Assembly (NCBI GenBank): GCA_013397865.1
Contig: VZTI01004089.1
Span: forward strand, 586,935 to 650,934
Source: Struthidea cinerea
Taxonomy: Eukaryota > Chordata > Aves > Passeriformes > Corcoracidae
Length of the DNA: 64,000 bases
Direction of reading: 5' to 3'
Part shown: positions 35,582 to 49,925 of the stretch, piece by piece
Position numbering within the stretch: position 1 is the first letter of the stretch
Layout of the letters: each line of letters begins with the position of its first letter
Translations under genes and position numbers: made by a program
Notes under the pieces: model-generated
Seen by the model: only the letters and a program-made list of their open reading frames with translations
Database searches by the model: none
Told to the model about the DNA's origin: nothing

Positions 35582-38500
35582 GTGTTGTTTTGGTGCGTGC
35601 CTTTTTCATCACTTTGCCTCTTAATGTCATATTTGCAATTTTGCACTGGGTGCTTCAATGTGTACCCTGGGAAAACTTGGAGGTGTTTGTTCTCAAAAGA
35701 AAAGATTTGTACAGTTCTGGTGAGATTTTTCTGAATTTTTCTTAAGGAGAAAGAAGCCTGCACATCTTGTAGAAGTTAAGGCCAATACCACTTGAGGTCC
35801 TACAGTCACCACACAAACCTCTACACTGACAAAATTAAGGTAGGAAGAAATTACGTGAAAGGCCTCAATTCCACCTGAGTGCCAGTCTGTCATTGTTTAT
35901 GGGCAGGGCACATGTGGAGAAATGAAGGAAGTATGGAAAGAAGTGAGGGTAAAGACAGTAGTTTAGAAGAGGCAGGAGAAGGAGAGAAACTCTGGGGGCC
36001 TTGTATTAATTACCTTGTAGTGTAAGTGAAAAATGGCATATGCAGAACATCATTGTAAATAAGCTTTGCCTTGTATGCCTGCTCCATTCATTATTTTTTC
36101 AGCAGTTTTCAGCTCTTGAAATTTGTGATTGATTTAACCTGTCCACTTCCTGAATGATATAATGCTAATTTAAGTTTTATTTTTCCCGAATTACTCTAGA
36201 GTCAGGTTTCCTTTTTTGGTTGTGGTTATGTAAATTGTTAGGAATGTTGGTAGTGCTATTTTAACAGGCTTTTTCACTCAGTGTAGTCTGTGGGAGCTCA
36301 GAAAGTTTTTCTCTTATACAACAGCTTCCCTGACAATTGGTAATGATCACTTTTTGTTTGTGCAGAACTTGAACACTTTAAGATCAGTGGTAGAGTGTGA
36401 GAAAGGAATACAAAGTCGGTGTGATTTGGTGAATGCTGTGGGTTTTTATATATGTACCTGTGAGACAGAGCTTGGAGGGCAGAATGAAGACCCTTGCTGG
36501 TGCAACTTGACTAGTAAATAGGTCAGCTGGACAAGAGAAAAGAGAATTTTTTCGTAGTTAGCTCGCTTGGGATTTGTGCTGTCAATAGTTGCTGAAGTTC
36601 TTACTGCCCTCCTTGCCTAGGGTCAAGATGACCGTGCATAATGGTAATTTCTGAGCATACTTAGGAATATTTTCATTTTCTGGTCTCTTAGAGGAGTCCT
36701 TGAGTTTTATCAAGCCTGCTAGCATAGGCTAATTGCAAAAACCAGTTTGATGCCAAACAATGACTTCGAAATGCAAAGATCAATAGTTTTAGAATTAGTA
36801 ATGGATTGTGCACCGAGAAGATAACTTGGTTAATTAATTTAATAAAGTATTTTCACAAAGGGAGCAATTAAACCGAAATCTGATTATCTCTGCTTGATAA
36901 TACTTGAAATATTATATACTGAAATTACAGGTTTTAACTCTGGTGGTACCAAGAGGACCTCTTGATTTATGTTATTCTCTGAAACTCCTTTTTTTGGTGT
37001 TCTTTGTATAACAAAGAGCACATCTTCAGAAGTAAAGTCAGCTTTTTGCTTGGCTAGGCAATAAGACACCAACAAATCTGAAGCAGTTGTACAGTTGATC
37101 GTAATTGTGTTGTTGGATATCACAAGCAAGATGGCAATCCCACACCTGTTATGGAGTCATTGTCTTCCTTCTGGGATGCACAAAAAGTGTTATTTGGTTG
37201 GATTCTTCTATTCTTGTCCAGCCTCCTATAAAAACCCCCAGGTCAGATGAGATTTTATTTTATTTCTATAAACCTGCTTTTTTTCTGGGTCTCAGCCTCT
37301 CAGCATGCTGTAGGTAAGGATCCTTGTGGTGGGAAATTTAGCTGCAAACTGGCATATTCCCTGTTCAGTGCAATTCCCATGGCAGCAGGGAAGGAGGAGC
37401 ATTATGGATGAGTGCAACCGTCCTATATTTATTTTGAAAATTACTGAATTTCCGAGTGGCTTTTAATAGGATGTTTCAAAATTTTCAGATGAAGCAATTT
37501 TTTAGTACAATCAGGTCATACCAGAAACAAAAGAATGGGTTTATTTTCACTGGGAGACCACTGGGATGACACAGAGAACTGAGACTGTATGTGGAAATTT
37601 AGTATTGGAAGTTGTTCGATTGATGCAAGTAATACTCCTGTTGTTCCCTTGCTTTCACAAGGAGAAAGAAAAGTGATTTCTAGAGCTGGCTAACATGAGG
37701 TGAAATGCCAGTATGTAAGAAAACAGCTTGTGGCCACAAAAGTACATGAGTAAAACAAAAGCTCAATTCTTTTGTCAGTTTGTGGTCATCGAGTTCATGT
37801 CTTGCACTGCCCCTGAAACTGCTCTGGTCATGAGGCTCCTGTAGAGTGGCATGGGTGTTCTCCTATTTCTCCTGGAGAAACAGATTTGAGATTCAAGGAG
37901 ACCATTTGCTTATTCACTGCAGCCTGGCCACGCACTCAGTCCAGCATCAGAGTCCAGGGACTTTGTGCTTAACAGGAAGAAGTTATGATGTCTGATACAT
38001 GCAGAAGGAATCAAAGCCCAGTTATCTTCCTAGTAAAAGCTGAGGGCCTTTGTGTTTGGGCATAATGATGCTTTCATTCCTGGCCTGGGTGAAGTGGCAT
38101 AGCTTCAGCTGTGGGAGAAAGGACATCTTCCCTCTGTAGGACTCTGAAGCAGACTGCAGTTTCAGGATTGCGGGAGTCTGCTGGAGAGGAAAAGAGAGAA
38201 TATGTCTGAGTCCCCTCAGTCTGGTTAGGAAATTATAGCAGGTCTTTGAGTCCTGCTGAGTGCTTTAAATACTGACTTACTGATTTATTTGCAATGCAGT
38301 GCATGAATTTGAAGGGAAGCATAACGTTTGCAGCAGGAAATCCTCCCTGAGACTGGTGCGTGTCATGTGCTGTTTGAGATGTGCTCTGGGTTAGAGCGTG
38401 CTGAGACTCCCAAACTGGAGAGTCCCATATCAGAACTGGGTTGGGGCTGAAGTGAGCAGAAGGCTCTGAACAAAGCTGGATATGAGCAGCACAACTGGAG

Positions 38501-41156
38501 TGGCACCACTTGGACACCCACAAATTCTGGGTGTGTGAAAGACTGCACAGCAATTCCGAGGATGCATACCCGAGCTCAGCTCCTAAATGCTGCCCAGATT
38601 TCATTTTAAGTGCATTTAGGATCTTGTCTTTAATTAAAAATGAGGCTAAGGTTTTTTGCTGTGCTGTCTTGTGGTAGACAACCAACTCCTGCCTTGCTGC
38701 TGCTCTGTGCACGTGGCCGTGTTGGGTGGATGGGTCGCAGGAAGGAACTGCTTGAGTGTTTCTGCATCAGTCCCTGTCAGGCCTTTGCGTGCAGGGGGAG
38801 CATCCCAGCAAGCAGTCTAGTGCTAGATTCCCACTGGTTAATAGGAGTTTTTCTCCAGGGTTTTTCCTCTTCCACCCTAAGTGTCTAGTAATGTAAATAC
38901 AGCCAAAATATGAAAGTGGTGGTACTATGTAGGTGCTGTTTTAAAATATAAGCCATAAATCATTTATTTCCTGATGTTCTTTGACTCTTATAATTTCTAA
39001 TACTTAATGATATGCACTTTACACAATTCTCAATGCTTTGAACACAGAATAAAGAGTCCCTTTTTGTGTCATTTGTATCATTGGTTCTAAAACCAACATG
39101 AGTGGAGATCTGTGATCTCAATTTTCCTCTTCTCTCATCTCGTTCAGGATCCCCAGCATCAGCCTGGTAAGAATCTGCAAGTGAGATTTTCAGACAGACA
39201 ACCTTGATGGTGAGGCCATCTAGACCAGTGGTTTCCAAGGTTTTTTTATGGCCTTCTAAACTTGTTGGAAAAAATCTGAGAATTGCCTCACCACTATGGG
39301 GGAAAAAATGAATCACAAATGCGTTGTGGAATGCTGCCACTGTAGTTATCATTTGCAATCAAAATAATGAGGCAAAGCTTTTGAATTATTATCATTTTTC
39401 CAGTGCTGATTTTGTTTAGTTCTTTCCATACCAAGGAAGGTACAGATATCTTCTAAAAACATCTTATTCTGTGTAGAGTTGTTTTGCAAACTGCTGTGTG
39501 AAGGTTTTTGACCTACTTGTGACCCAGAGCCTGAGACGTGCTGCACCAACACTACAGGAGTGCAGATAACTTACACCACGAAAACTATCTTTTGTCAAAA
39601 AAAGAAACCACTGGGTTCTCTGAACTCCTGAGAACCGAGCAAGAGCTTCTAGTTAAACTCTTGTGGTATTTTTTTTTTTTCAAACTTTGTTTTACAAACG
39701 CTCTGTTGCTGTTTTTTAAGGTGCTTTTACTGAGAAGGAAATAACCTAATGCTGTATTTGAACACACGGCACGGTCACAGTGCTGGGAGGTGCGGGGCAC
39801 TGAGTGAGGTGAAAAGGAGAGATATTATTGAAGGTTGAAGTATTTTGTAGTACATGGCCCTGTTTGTGGCTTCTTCCCTTGATGCCCTAGAAATAAAACA
39901 AGCAGCTGAGGGGTTTTGCCTGACCTGCTTGCCGTTGCTGGGGGAGGTGGCTGCCCAGTGGCTCCATGACTGGCACAGCTGTGGGGGCCTGAGCCCTGGG
40001 GCGCCTCAGAAGGGACCTGCACCAGCCCTCGAGGGAGGGAAGCACAGCTGGAGTCTGTGTGCTGCACAGTTTGAAGGTTACGTCTTATAAAGCGCCGTGT
40101 CCTTTGTGTACAAATATTTTTTCTTTAAACTGAGATTGTTGAAGCCAGGAGTGTAGGTGCACTTCTGTAACGAGGGGGCTGCCCTGTCTGAGGAAGCCAG
40201 TGATCTCTGCCCCTTGGTGGCTCCAGTGTCGCCAGCTACGAGGACAAGCTGTACACATGAAAACAAAAAAAATAAATGTCTTAGTATTTAAAAAATATTT
40301 AGCAATAGGAATTAATTATGCATGCAAACTGAAATGGCCATACTCAGCTGATGAGAAGGACAATCTTGATGCGTAGTATTAAGTTTTGCATACTTCTGCA
40401 GTTAGATTTGAATCTTCTGTCTCGAGCTCCCTGCCAGTGTTGTGTAAATCATACCATATGTTAGGTGTCTTCAAAAGAAAACTGAGCAAACCACACAGTA
40501 ATTAAAGTGGGTTTTTTGAAAAATCAGAGGTTTTTTGCTTATTTGAAGATTTGTTGTTTTGCAGTTCTGCTGAGAACAAGTATCTTTACATTGCTTTGTG
40601 GACTGCATTATTTTTTTCTCAATAGGAGAATAATTTCTCTGAATGAATGTGGAATCTGTGGTCTTTGTGCCATGCCCATTAGCATTAAGAGGGGAAAAAA
40701 ACTCTGAAGGGAATTCCCAAATTCAGCGGATTGTAGCTAGGGGACAGCAAAGCCTGCTGGTGTCTCGAAACTTTTCCTGTTTCATCAGTCTGAAAAGATA
40801 CAAGTGTTGATAGGTTTAATGAGGCTCTCAAATTACAGGAGGTTGTGTGCTGATGTGGGGCTTGTGTGGTGACTCAGAGGTGGCAGCATTTTCATGAATG
40901 CATTTGTTTTCAAGCAGTGTGGTTGTGCTGCCGAGTTCACCACGATAAACACTGTGTTTTCCATGTGGCTTTCTTTACCAAAACCTAGTGTTGTGCAAGG
41001 TAGCGAGTAATTAGCAAGGAGGCGGCTACAAAGAGTTATCCTGATGTCATTACCAAAATTAAAAGAACTGTGTTGCTGTTCAAAAAGATCCTGTTGAGAA
41101 AGACAGTACCTTAAATTAGGCTCTACCTCATATGATGGAAAGAAAGTAGTCAGATA

Positions 41157-41605
41157 CTGAATCACAGAATGATTTGGGTTGCAAGGGACATTAAAGACCA
41201 TCTAGTTCCAATAGCCTGCCATGGGCAGGGACACCTTCCACTTGACCAGGTTGCTCAGAGCTCCATCCAACCTGGCCTTGAACACTGCCAGAGATGGGGA
41301 ATCCACAGCTTCTCTGGGCAGCCTGTTCCAGTGTCTCACTACCCTCACAGTAAAGAGTTTCTTCCTAATATCTCATCTAAATCTACCCTCTTTCAGTTTA
41401 AAAGTGTTACCCCTCGTCCTATCACTACACTCCCTGATAAAGAGTCCCTCCCCATCTATTCTCTAGGCCCTCCATAAGTGCTGGCAGGCTGCTTTGCAGC
41501 CTTTTCTTCTCTAGGCTAAAGAACCCCAACTCTCTTTGCCTGTCCTCATAGGGAAATGCTCCAGCCCCCTGATCATCTTCATGGCACTCCTCTGGACTTG
41601 GTTGA
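41157..41605 (-). mobile_element. CR1 LINE 3' fragment in the intergenic region
   Basis: The plus strand begins AATCACAGAATGATTTGGGT and runs through the CR1 3' UTR and the end of ORF2 (minus-strand QVQRSAMKMIRGLEHF). At about 450 bases it is the longest CR1 copy seen here, 5'-truncated. Similarity fades after about 41605. Confidence 0.92.
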
Positions 41606-44600
41606 TAGAGCTTTTTTCCAAACCAGATCTTGCTCCCATAGCTACCTCTACTTGCCTAGACATTGGCTTGGCTTGGCTTTGTCCTCTGCCAGCTGGGTAG
41701 GACATGGAGGATCTCTTGAAACTAAGCCAAAGTAACGGGTGTTATGAGGTGCGTTTAATTCCAGCATATTGTAAAGCAAGTTGTGTCTTGCACTGAGATT
41801 CAGACTATCCAAGGAGTTGTTATCCATGAAAACATGAGGTCAGTATTTCTTCCATCAGTTGCAAATCATCTTTCTGGAAATGGAAAATTGGTTAAAGAGA
41901 ATGCTGCTTGGAAAAGGTGCTTCAAGCAGCCCAGGAGCAAAGGCAAGATTCAAATTGTCGAAGCCCATTTCTTTCATCCACATTCAGGTTTGTGTGTCCC
42001 AGTATCTACCAGATCACAGCAGTAAGCACTTCTCTCCTGCGATAAAATATTGCACTCATTCTAGTATTTGCTTTACTATTTTGGTATTGTCTGAAAGGGG
42101 ATTTTTCTAACTATGGTTCCTTTTTTGTTCTTTTTTAGTGTTTATATCTTAATCTCTGGTAGGTACTCTTGTTTGACCTGGAGAACAAAGAGCATGTTGG
42201 TGAGAACATAGGTGCTTCAGAGCGGTGAGGTTGTGCGTAAGTTTTGCAAAAGAGAAGTATCAAATTGATATGTAATGAGCTTTATTTCAGTAACATTTCC
42301 CTCTTGCAATCATTCCTTCCCATCCATCCTGTAGCCAGCCATAGGACTGTTACCACTCTGATTGTGTGTGTGGTGATGATGCTGAGAGGCCCTGACTGTG
42401 TTTTGCTAAACATCAGATGCATGTCTCAACCCAGGCGTGCATTATTCAAAGGCAGACGGGTGTGCAGTTGAATAAACACTAGAAATGTGGAAAGGAGAAT
42501 GGAAGGTGAAAGCGGAGCAATGATCAGCATTGGAAGCGGTAGTCAAGTTGCTCAGCTGACTCTCCATCTCAGACTTTGAGGCGAAACCCTTAGGGTAGAG
42601 CTTTTGGCGTTCGGTGGCTCTGTTTCCCTGTCTGTAAAATGCATGTAGCTATCTGTATCCATCTGGAAAGTGTGCTGTCCTTGCAAAGTTCTTGGTTTTG
42701 CATAAGAATGCCGTTGTGATGGCACTGGCATTATTTTTGTTAATGAGGGCTTGTAGCGTGAGTAGAACTGTCTTACCAAACTTTTTTCAAGGAGACTGTG
42801 TTATTAAAATCATCATAATACAAATAAATAGGGCTATTTGGGTACAGCACAGGTCATTTTAAAGATCACCTCTGTCTTTATCTGTTCACTTGTGTTCCTT
42901 CCTTCTTCATTTTGTTACTTGTATCCCTGTTACTCTTTTTGTTTTTTTGAGCAGGTGTGCTGTGCCCCTGACACATGGATCCCAAACAGCCAGGGTTTCT
43001 ACTGAAATTCGCATTCTGGGGCATGATATGGAACAAACCAAGGAAATACTGGTGAGATGAGACCAACAAGTGATTATAGGTGTAATTTGGCAGGTTTAGT
43101 ACTAGAAATGTTTACAGGCATCTTCTTAGCTAGGTTATTTATTATTGTTTCACACTGTAGTTTCTGCTCAGTGATTCTGTCTCTCATGGATTCTGAGACT
43201 TCAAACCTCAACAAACTAAAACATGCAAAAAAGAAAAGGATTTTAATCCTGCTAAAATTAGCATTGAAACAAACTCCTTGTGCATAACTTTCTTAATCCT
43301 TCTGTGCAATTTTAACAGTTGAGTTTTTCCTGCTTCCTCCCAATTGACCTTGACTATATGGAAAGTATCTTTGAAATATATATTCAAAGCAGGAGTTAGA
43401 TTCAGGAGCAGACACCCACATATGCTCATCGCCTGGAATTTAGTACTTTCATGACAAAACAGGGTGTAGCATAAATCTGTTTGGATATAGTATTTTAATT
43501 GAGCAAGAGTTGCTTGTAGAAACACTGATCAAGTTGTGTTGGGGGTTTTTTAAGAAGGGAAAAGATGATGCAAGTGCAAATTGTTGTAATGCTGAAATAC
43601 TGTAGGTGTAGTTTCAGTGGAGCAATAATACAGTCAGGGCTAATGTCTCTGATATCTCATCCTGCTGGTTATTTGAAGGTAGTGAAATGCCATTTCATTG
43701 CACATGTTAAAACTTGCCACTATATTGTTTAACTACTATCAGATGAATATTTAATTTAAAGGAAATATTAAAAAACCCCAAAGGCTTATTTTTCAGAGCT
43801 TCATCAAACTATGCTCACCTAGAAATTGTGCCTGAGTTCCCTTTAAATTCTCTTGAAGTTCAATAAGAGAAAGCTTGTCAGGATTTTGAGGCTTGCTATA
43901 TATTTAGGCAGCTCAGCTCACAACTCTGGCTTTGAGAAATCCTGAAGTCCATTACCTATCTTTGTGCTGCTCCTCAGCAAGAATTGATCTAGCCTGGTAC
44001 CCTGGCAAAGCACAACTTTAATTGCCTTTCAGTACTGCACTTGAATGTACAAGCCTTTTTATGAGCAGGCAGTCTTATTTGCAGTGAAATCACTTCTTAC
44101 GGAGCCGTGTAGTGAAATAACGATGAAGTCACAAATCTGCAGGTATGTCAAAATGAGAGCAGTAGATAGCCTTCTGCTGTAGGAGTGTTTCCTGTACAAT
44201 ACTGAGCTTCTCAGTAGGGACTTCTAAACTGGGGAAACCAACACATACAGTACGGTGCTTGTAAATCTAGGCAACGTCAAAGTTTCTGTTGTGGAACGGG
44301 AAGCGCGGGATTTGCTAAACCACGCTATTGCTGTGAAGCCCGTTAATCTCTGTTTCTTGTTTCTTTTCTTTCGTCATCACGATAAACACCCTGAGCTATC
44401 TGTATAATTATTTCAGGCAGCAATCCACATTGTTGGCTTATTTCCCCTGGGTATGTTTGGTGCATTTTTGAAAGTCGATTTAAAAATTGCATGGATCCAT
44501 TTGTAAGGAATACAGCAGCTTCCGTTCAGTTTTGCCTTATGGGCGTCTCTAGCAGTCTGAATTACCAGAGGCACACAGCTTCTTGGGAGCCTGCTGTGAA

Positions 44601-47600
44601 GTGGTAGAGCACAGCCCCACAGGAAAGGTGGTGTTAACACATCATGGCTCTGGTATTTGATGCTCCGGGTGAAGAATTGCAAGACTGGGAAAAGAAAGTC
44701 ACGTGTGAGTAATACCTGCACTTAGTCACTGAGTCTGTATAGGCAGATAGCCCTGCTTCCACTTCGTGCATTTGCAGGTGATTGAGCAAGGCAATGAGCA
44801 CAGCCAGCCTTTGCCACATTTTCAGCTGTTAAATTCACTGAAACTTCAGCTGAGACTGAACCTCTGATTTTTCTTGCCATTAAATAAAAGCAGATGGAGA
44901 TTAGAAAGCTTGGTAAAAGCTAATTTACTGATTTTGTATTTTCCAAACCAGAGCCAATTGAAGTGGTCACCTCAAATCTGCAAAGATCAAGGCTGCACAG
45001 TGGGCTGAACTTTGTAAATGGCAGCTCAATGGCAGTGGCAACTGCTGAGCACCCTCCTGGACCTCGCTGTGCCCTGCAGCACAAAGATCCTGGACTGTGC
45101 CCAGTGGCTTGTGCCACAACAGCACAGCTCTTTGGCCACATGTCCACCAAAGGCTTGGAGAGCAATCCCCTAAATCCTGGGAGCACTTGTATTTGGCCTT
45201 GCTGATACAACTGCTGAGCTCAGAGATGGCTGAGCTGCTTCTCTCCCACCTACCTTTCCTCCTTTCCCAGCTACGAGCTCTGAATCCAAAAATGTGGCAT
45301 CATTAGAGATGTTCCTGCCAGAGCTAATGTCCCTTGAAGCTTTTGCCACGGGACAAGTCCTGTGCCATTCTGGGTTCAGAAAGAAAAGTCCTCTGAACAG
45401 CTGGTCTCAGCTTACCAATCCTCAAACACTTCTCCCCGCATTAACTTCTTAGCCAAAAACCTTCCCCCCTGATGCTGTTGTGTGCATTTCCATTTCAGAC
45501 TGCAACTCCCTGGTGCTCGGTGAGTATGTCTCGTGTCACACCTTGCTAGGGAGCAGGTGCTGGTTTCTTGTTTTCCTCTCAATTACTCAGGTGCTTGTCT
45601 CTAAAGGCCACTGTGGTGGTGCCATTCAGATGCTCTCGTCCCCCTTAAATGTCACTACAGCTGGTGGACGTATTGATCTACATTTCCATATCTGGATTTC
45701 TAATGGATTTTGCCTATCTGTTTCACCATGGCCTCAGCATTTAGCTTGGGTCTTACTTTTTACTAAAACCAGAAGGACTTTTTTTCATCTTCTACCAGGG
45801 AAAAGTGACTTAACAGTAGGCTTTTCATTTGTTAGAGCTCTTCTGGTGATAGCAGTGGAAATGCTGTTACGACTGAACAGAAAAAGTAGGTAAATACGTT
45901 TGCAGTCCAGACATCTGTGCTCTGTTGTCCTGCTGTTATTTTACGAGACCTATTCTGATTTTAATTAAACTCCTTGGTTAATTTTAGAAGAAAATGTTTT
46001 TCTGTGATCTGTGATCTAATTGTTATAATAAAAAATTGCCTCAATTAATAAGTAAGAGGAGGAATTCAGGGGCTTAGCCTACCATGTCTATTGCAACGTG
46101 CTAAATGCAAGGAATTGTCCTCTTTACTGGGTTTACATCTCCTGCAGAGACTTGAAGTACAGACCATCTCAACATTTTATCCAGGATAAAGTTGAAGTAT
46201 CACTGCCTTGCCTCAGGAAAGAGATCATAAGACTGCAGTTTAGAAATACGTGATGATTACTTATCTTACAAAAGAACACAAGCAAGCCTCCTGCTGGCCA
46301 AGCATGAGGAACTCCATAGAAATACTGGATTTGTTTGTGTGTGTGGTGTAGATGATATTACTGCTAAAATTGGCATCCAGCTTTCTGCTAAATTCCTGCA
46401 CAACTCTGAGAAAAGCTGTGCAGGAGCACACACAGTCAGGGCTAGTGGACTGTACAATTAAACACTTTTGCTGACTTACAGGATTCTAACTCTTGATGAA
46501 GATGCACAACATCTCAGATAATGCCAGATGTCTTGCTGATTGACAGTCAGATAAACACAGACTTCATGAGGATTATTGCTTGGTTTTCAGAGTACCTTGC
46601 GTGTTTGACAGGCACCCGATCTATGGACCTTGGGATGCTCTTGAAATTTGCCTCTCTAGTGGCTTGGGTTGCCTTTGAACTTCAGAATAACAAGGTTTCC
46701 TTTGTGTTCAGGTGGTGGAAAGATTTTACTGTTTGGTCCACTCTCAGGCTTGTACATTTAGTGAAAAATGTAAGGTTTTCATATTTACAAGGCTATCTAT
46801 TTTTAAGCCATTTGCAGAATCAAGGAAAATTTTGTGGGAAATTTAATTTCATTGCTGTTGCCATGTTGAGGGTAGACTGACTCATGAGTGATAAAATTTT
46901 GGATGTGTTTGTAATTCAGATAGAGTTGTAATCCAGGCTCATATGATCCCATTGGGACAGAGGGGATGTGATTTCTTCTAGTAAATGAGACATCTAAATG
47001 GAGTCCACTTGTAAGGAATACATAGCACCAGAGGATACTGCAGGTGTGAAGCCACACACTCCTGCAGCTCATGCCGAGTAATGCTTCTTAAATGATACAC
47101 TGGGGCACTATTTTAGGTAACTTGCCACCAGATGACATAAATTCTCTTACAACTCTTAACTACTACACTGAAGCAAACATTCTTGGAGTAGGTTGCAGTA
47201 CTGGAGCCAAGCAGTTAATCAGGTGTAACATGAGGCTTTGACGTGATTTACTGCCTGCTGGTAGCTTGTACTGGGACTGAATTGTCCTTCTGTATGAACT
47301 GTGTAATAGTTTTAAGCTGTCCTTAGACAGGACCCTATTGTAAACATGCTGTCTGGCTTAACTGGGATGTCCTGTAAAAATACATTAATAAAAACTGAAG
47401 TAATTTTAAAGGATCCTATTCCTACTATTTCTGTTTCCCAAACTATTCCCACCAGTAAAGTGCAGGCCATGCTCTTAACTCTTGCTGTGCTGATGCTTTG
47501 CTAACGCCTGCTAGAGCTGTAATTCTTGTTTCAAAGCTGATCAGTCATTGCGTAGCCTCTCAGCTGCCTGCTGCTGTGCCTGAGCTCTCTGCTGCTTTGG

Positions 47601-48392
47601 CTTGCACAGTGCAGAAGTTACCAGAGAAATTTTAAAGCTTCTGCTCAAGGGGGTCACATAAATTTATTAAAACTTAATTTATTTCATGTCCCTTCTGTTC
47701 TTGGCTTACTCAAGTGTGTGGAGGGAGTTCTGAGGTAATACTTTATTTAAGTTAAAGGAGTGTTTTAAACAAGGTAACTTGTGTTTGATACCTGTATTTG
47801 CCAGGTCCTTGTAACCTGGAGCTAGCAGGTCAAGGTGCTGCAGTAAACCCTTCATGGGGTGCAATTTTCAGAAGGATACGCTGGAAAACATCGTTCACTA
47901 GGACAACCTGAAAAATGTGAGTTCTTGCAAATGAGGTGTTGTTCCTTTAAACAGAAAGATGCACTCTGGTGGGTTTAGACATGCTGAATTTTCTAAGGAA
48001 ACAGGTGCAGAGAGGTGCATACTGAGGGGCTTATCAGAGAAATCACTGCATTTTATAGGCAGGGTGAGACATTCAGGAGAGCCTCAGAGGAGACAGTGAC
48101 CTACATGGAGGGCTCTTGTTTCCTAACCTGCCTGCAGTTCCTGGAGCACCAACACCTCGGCTAGAGGGACTCGCAAAGAGCAGCACTAAGCAGCAAGCAG
48201 AGAATAGCAGAGAATGATGCTTTGGAGGGATTTCTGGTTCCTCCCTCTGTTCTTCTCGTCCCGGAGCTCGGCAAAGTACAAATCCTCTGGAATATGGCCT
48301 CCAGGACTTTAGCAGAGCCTCAAAGGGACCTGCTTGTGAGGCTCTAGAGAAACACATCAATCCCAGTTTGAAATAGCCCCCTCCCACCCCAG

Positions 48393-48424
48393 TTTTTTTT
48401 TTGTTTTTTTTTGTTTTTTTTTTT
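48393..48424. repeat. T-rich run (T10-G-T9-G-T11)
   Basis: Thirty T among 32 bases. It could be an old oligo-A stretch on the minus strand. No retrocopy could be recognised beside it. Confidence 0.85.
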
Positions 48425-49882
48425 AAAGAGAAAATTCTGATGTCCTTCCTTTTGTGAATTAATATGTTATTTTGAATGTAAAGCAGGCATCAAATGTTTT
48501 TAGTACGGATTTGAATTGCCCCCATAGCTGGAAACAATACTTGTATGTTGGGTGGTGGTTTGGGCAGGGGGGAGGGTTGTGTGTGTGCAGCTGTTGAAAG
48601 CCATTAAAAAGTGACCTGAGCCCCCCTGAGAGTAAGCCTGGCATTAACTGTAAATTGATATACCAGGTCTCAAACACTAATTTCAGATTTCTGCATGGCA
48701 GGGTTTTGCTAAATGTTCTTATTCTAGGTATTCTGGTTACACTAATCTTTCATGTACTTTTAAAAATAGACTGCACAGCAAGTGATCAGCTGTTGGTACA
48801 ACTTAATAATTGAAGAGTTAATCCTTCAAATCTGAAACAGAAGAACGAATTCCCCTGATGTATTTCCAGCATAATAGTTAATTTAAAATTTATCTTAAAA
48901 AACCAAGGAAATATATAAGGACAGTTTTGATTTTTATATTACTAAAGGAAAAATTATTTTTCTTGGTTTTTAAATTAAGAAATTAATGTTGTCTTTGCCC
49001 TAGTAAATGTTTATCACTGAATGCTACAGGACCTGCTGTTGTGATTGTGCTGCTTAAAGTTTTAGTAGGGCTTGGAAAAAAATTTGGCAGGCAAAAAGAT
49101 GGTGGATCCTGATTTAGATTTGAAAGAAGCTTGCAAGCAAATGTCCCATGACTCAAACACTGCTTCCTTAGTTCTGGCATTTTTTTCCCCCTTGATCTGA
49201 CTAGTTTAAAGTTGCTGCAGTGAACTTTAACAGCTAGGTGTGGTGGTTGTTTTCTAGGCATCGGTAACAAAACTGAAGTTGCTTGGTCAAGACGGGGAGC
49301 TGGGCACCTGAGCTGTTGTGTTTGCTGGATAGACAAGGAGTAGTTACCCTCAGGGAGACAATTCCACGTGAAATCCCAGATGTGGTGCCTCAGTACTGCA
49401 GTGGAGACAAAGCAGAGGCGTTTACCTCCGCTATCAGGGGTGGTGCCTGTGTGGGGCTGAGGGGATGGTGGCAGAGACCCAGCACCAGTGCAATTCATCA
49501 GGAAAAAATTAACAGTTTCGAGGTGGCAGAGAGCTACAAGCAACTAAATCCTTCAAACAGCCTGAAGATGGTGGCAGCTGGCTGGCTGGTGGGGCTGGCT
49601 CTGAAGCTTGCCTGTGTTTGCAGTTGCCTGAGTGCTGCCATGTGAAAAGGAGCTGCCAGAAAGATTTGGGTGGTAAAAAGCTATATTCTTGAGTTCATGG
49701 AAGTGCTAAATTTTTTTAAGGCCACGTTTACTATTTCTTTCGATTCCTGTGAGTAGGATGAGTTCCAATGTCTCTGGAAGCAGCTGTGCAGGACAGTGTT
49801 CACCTCTTTTCAGTGGGAATATAGAGCTGATGAGTTAGTGCGTACTTTTGTGTCTGCTTATGAGATTTTTATTATTGTTGAA

Positions 49883-49925
49883 TTATTATTATTATTATTA
49901 TCAATTTTTGTTGTTGTTGTTGTTG
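49883..49925. repeat. (ATT)n followed by (GTT)n triplet repeats
   Basis: Six to seven ATT units, a short spacer, then five GTT units on the plus strand. Confidence 0.85.

Larger units (their letters stand above)
31690..41156. other. Intergenic DNA, first part
   Basis: No gene can be supported. The stretch contains a G-rich block (33560-34310), a weak 60-base-offset duplication (34581-34650) and a perfect inverted repeat (35557-35581). Open frames, the longest 159 codons at 38233-38712 on the minus strand, have no recognisable family. Confidence 0.7.

Noticed and set aside
38233..38712. 159-codon minus-strand open frame
   Set aside because: No recognised domain, no splice support, and within the range expected by chance over 64 kb.
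45480..45893. 137-codon plus-strand open frame
   Set aside because: No family similarity recognised and no exon borders. Treated as chance.
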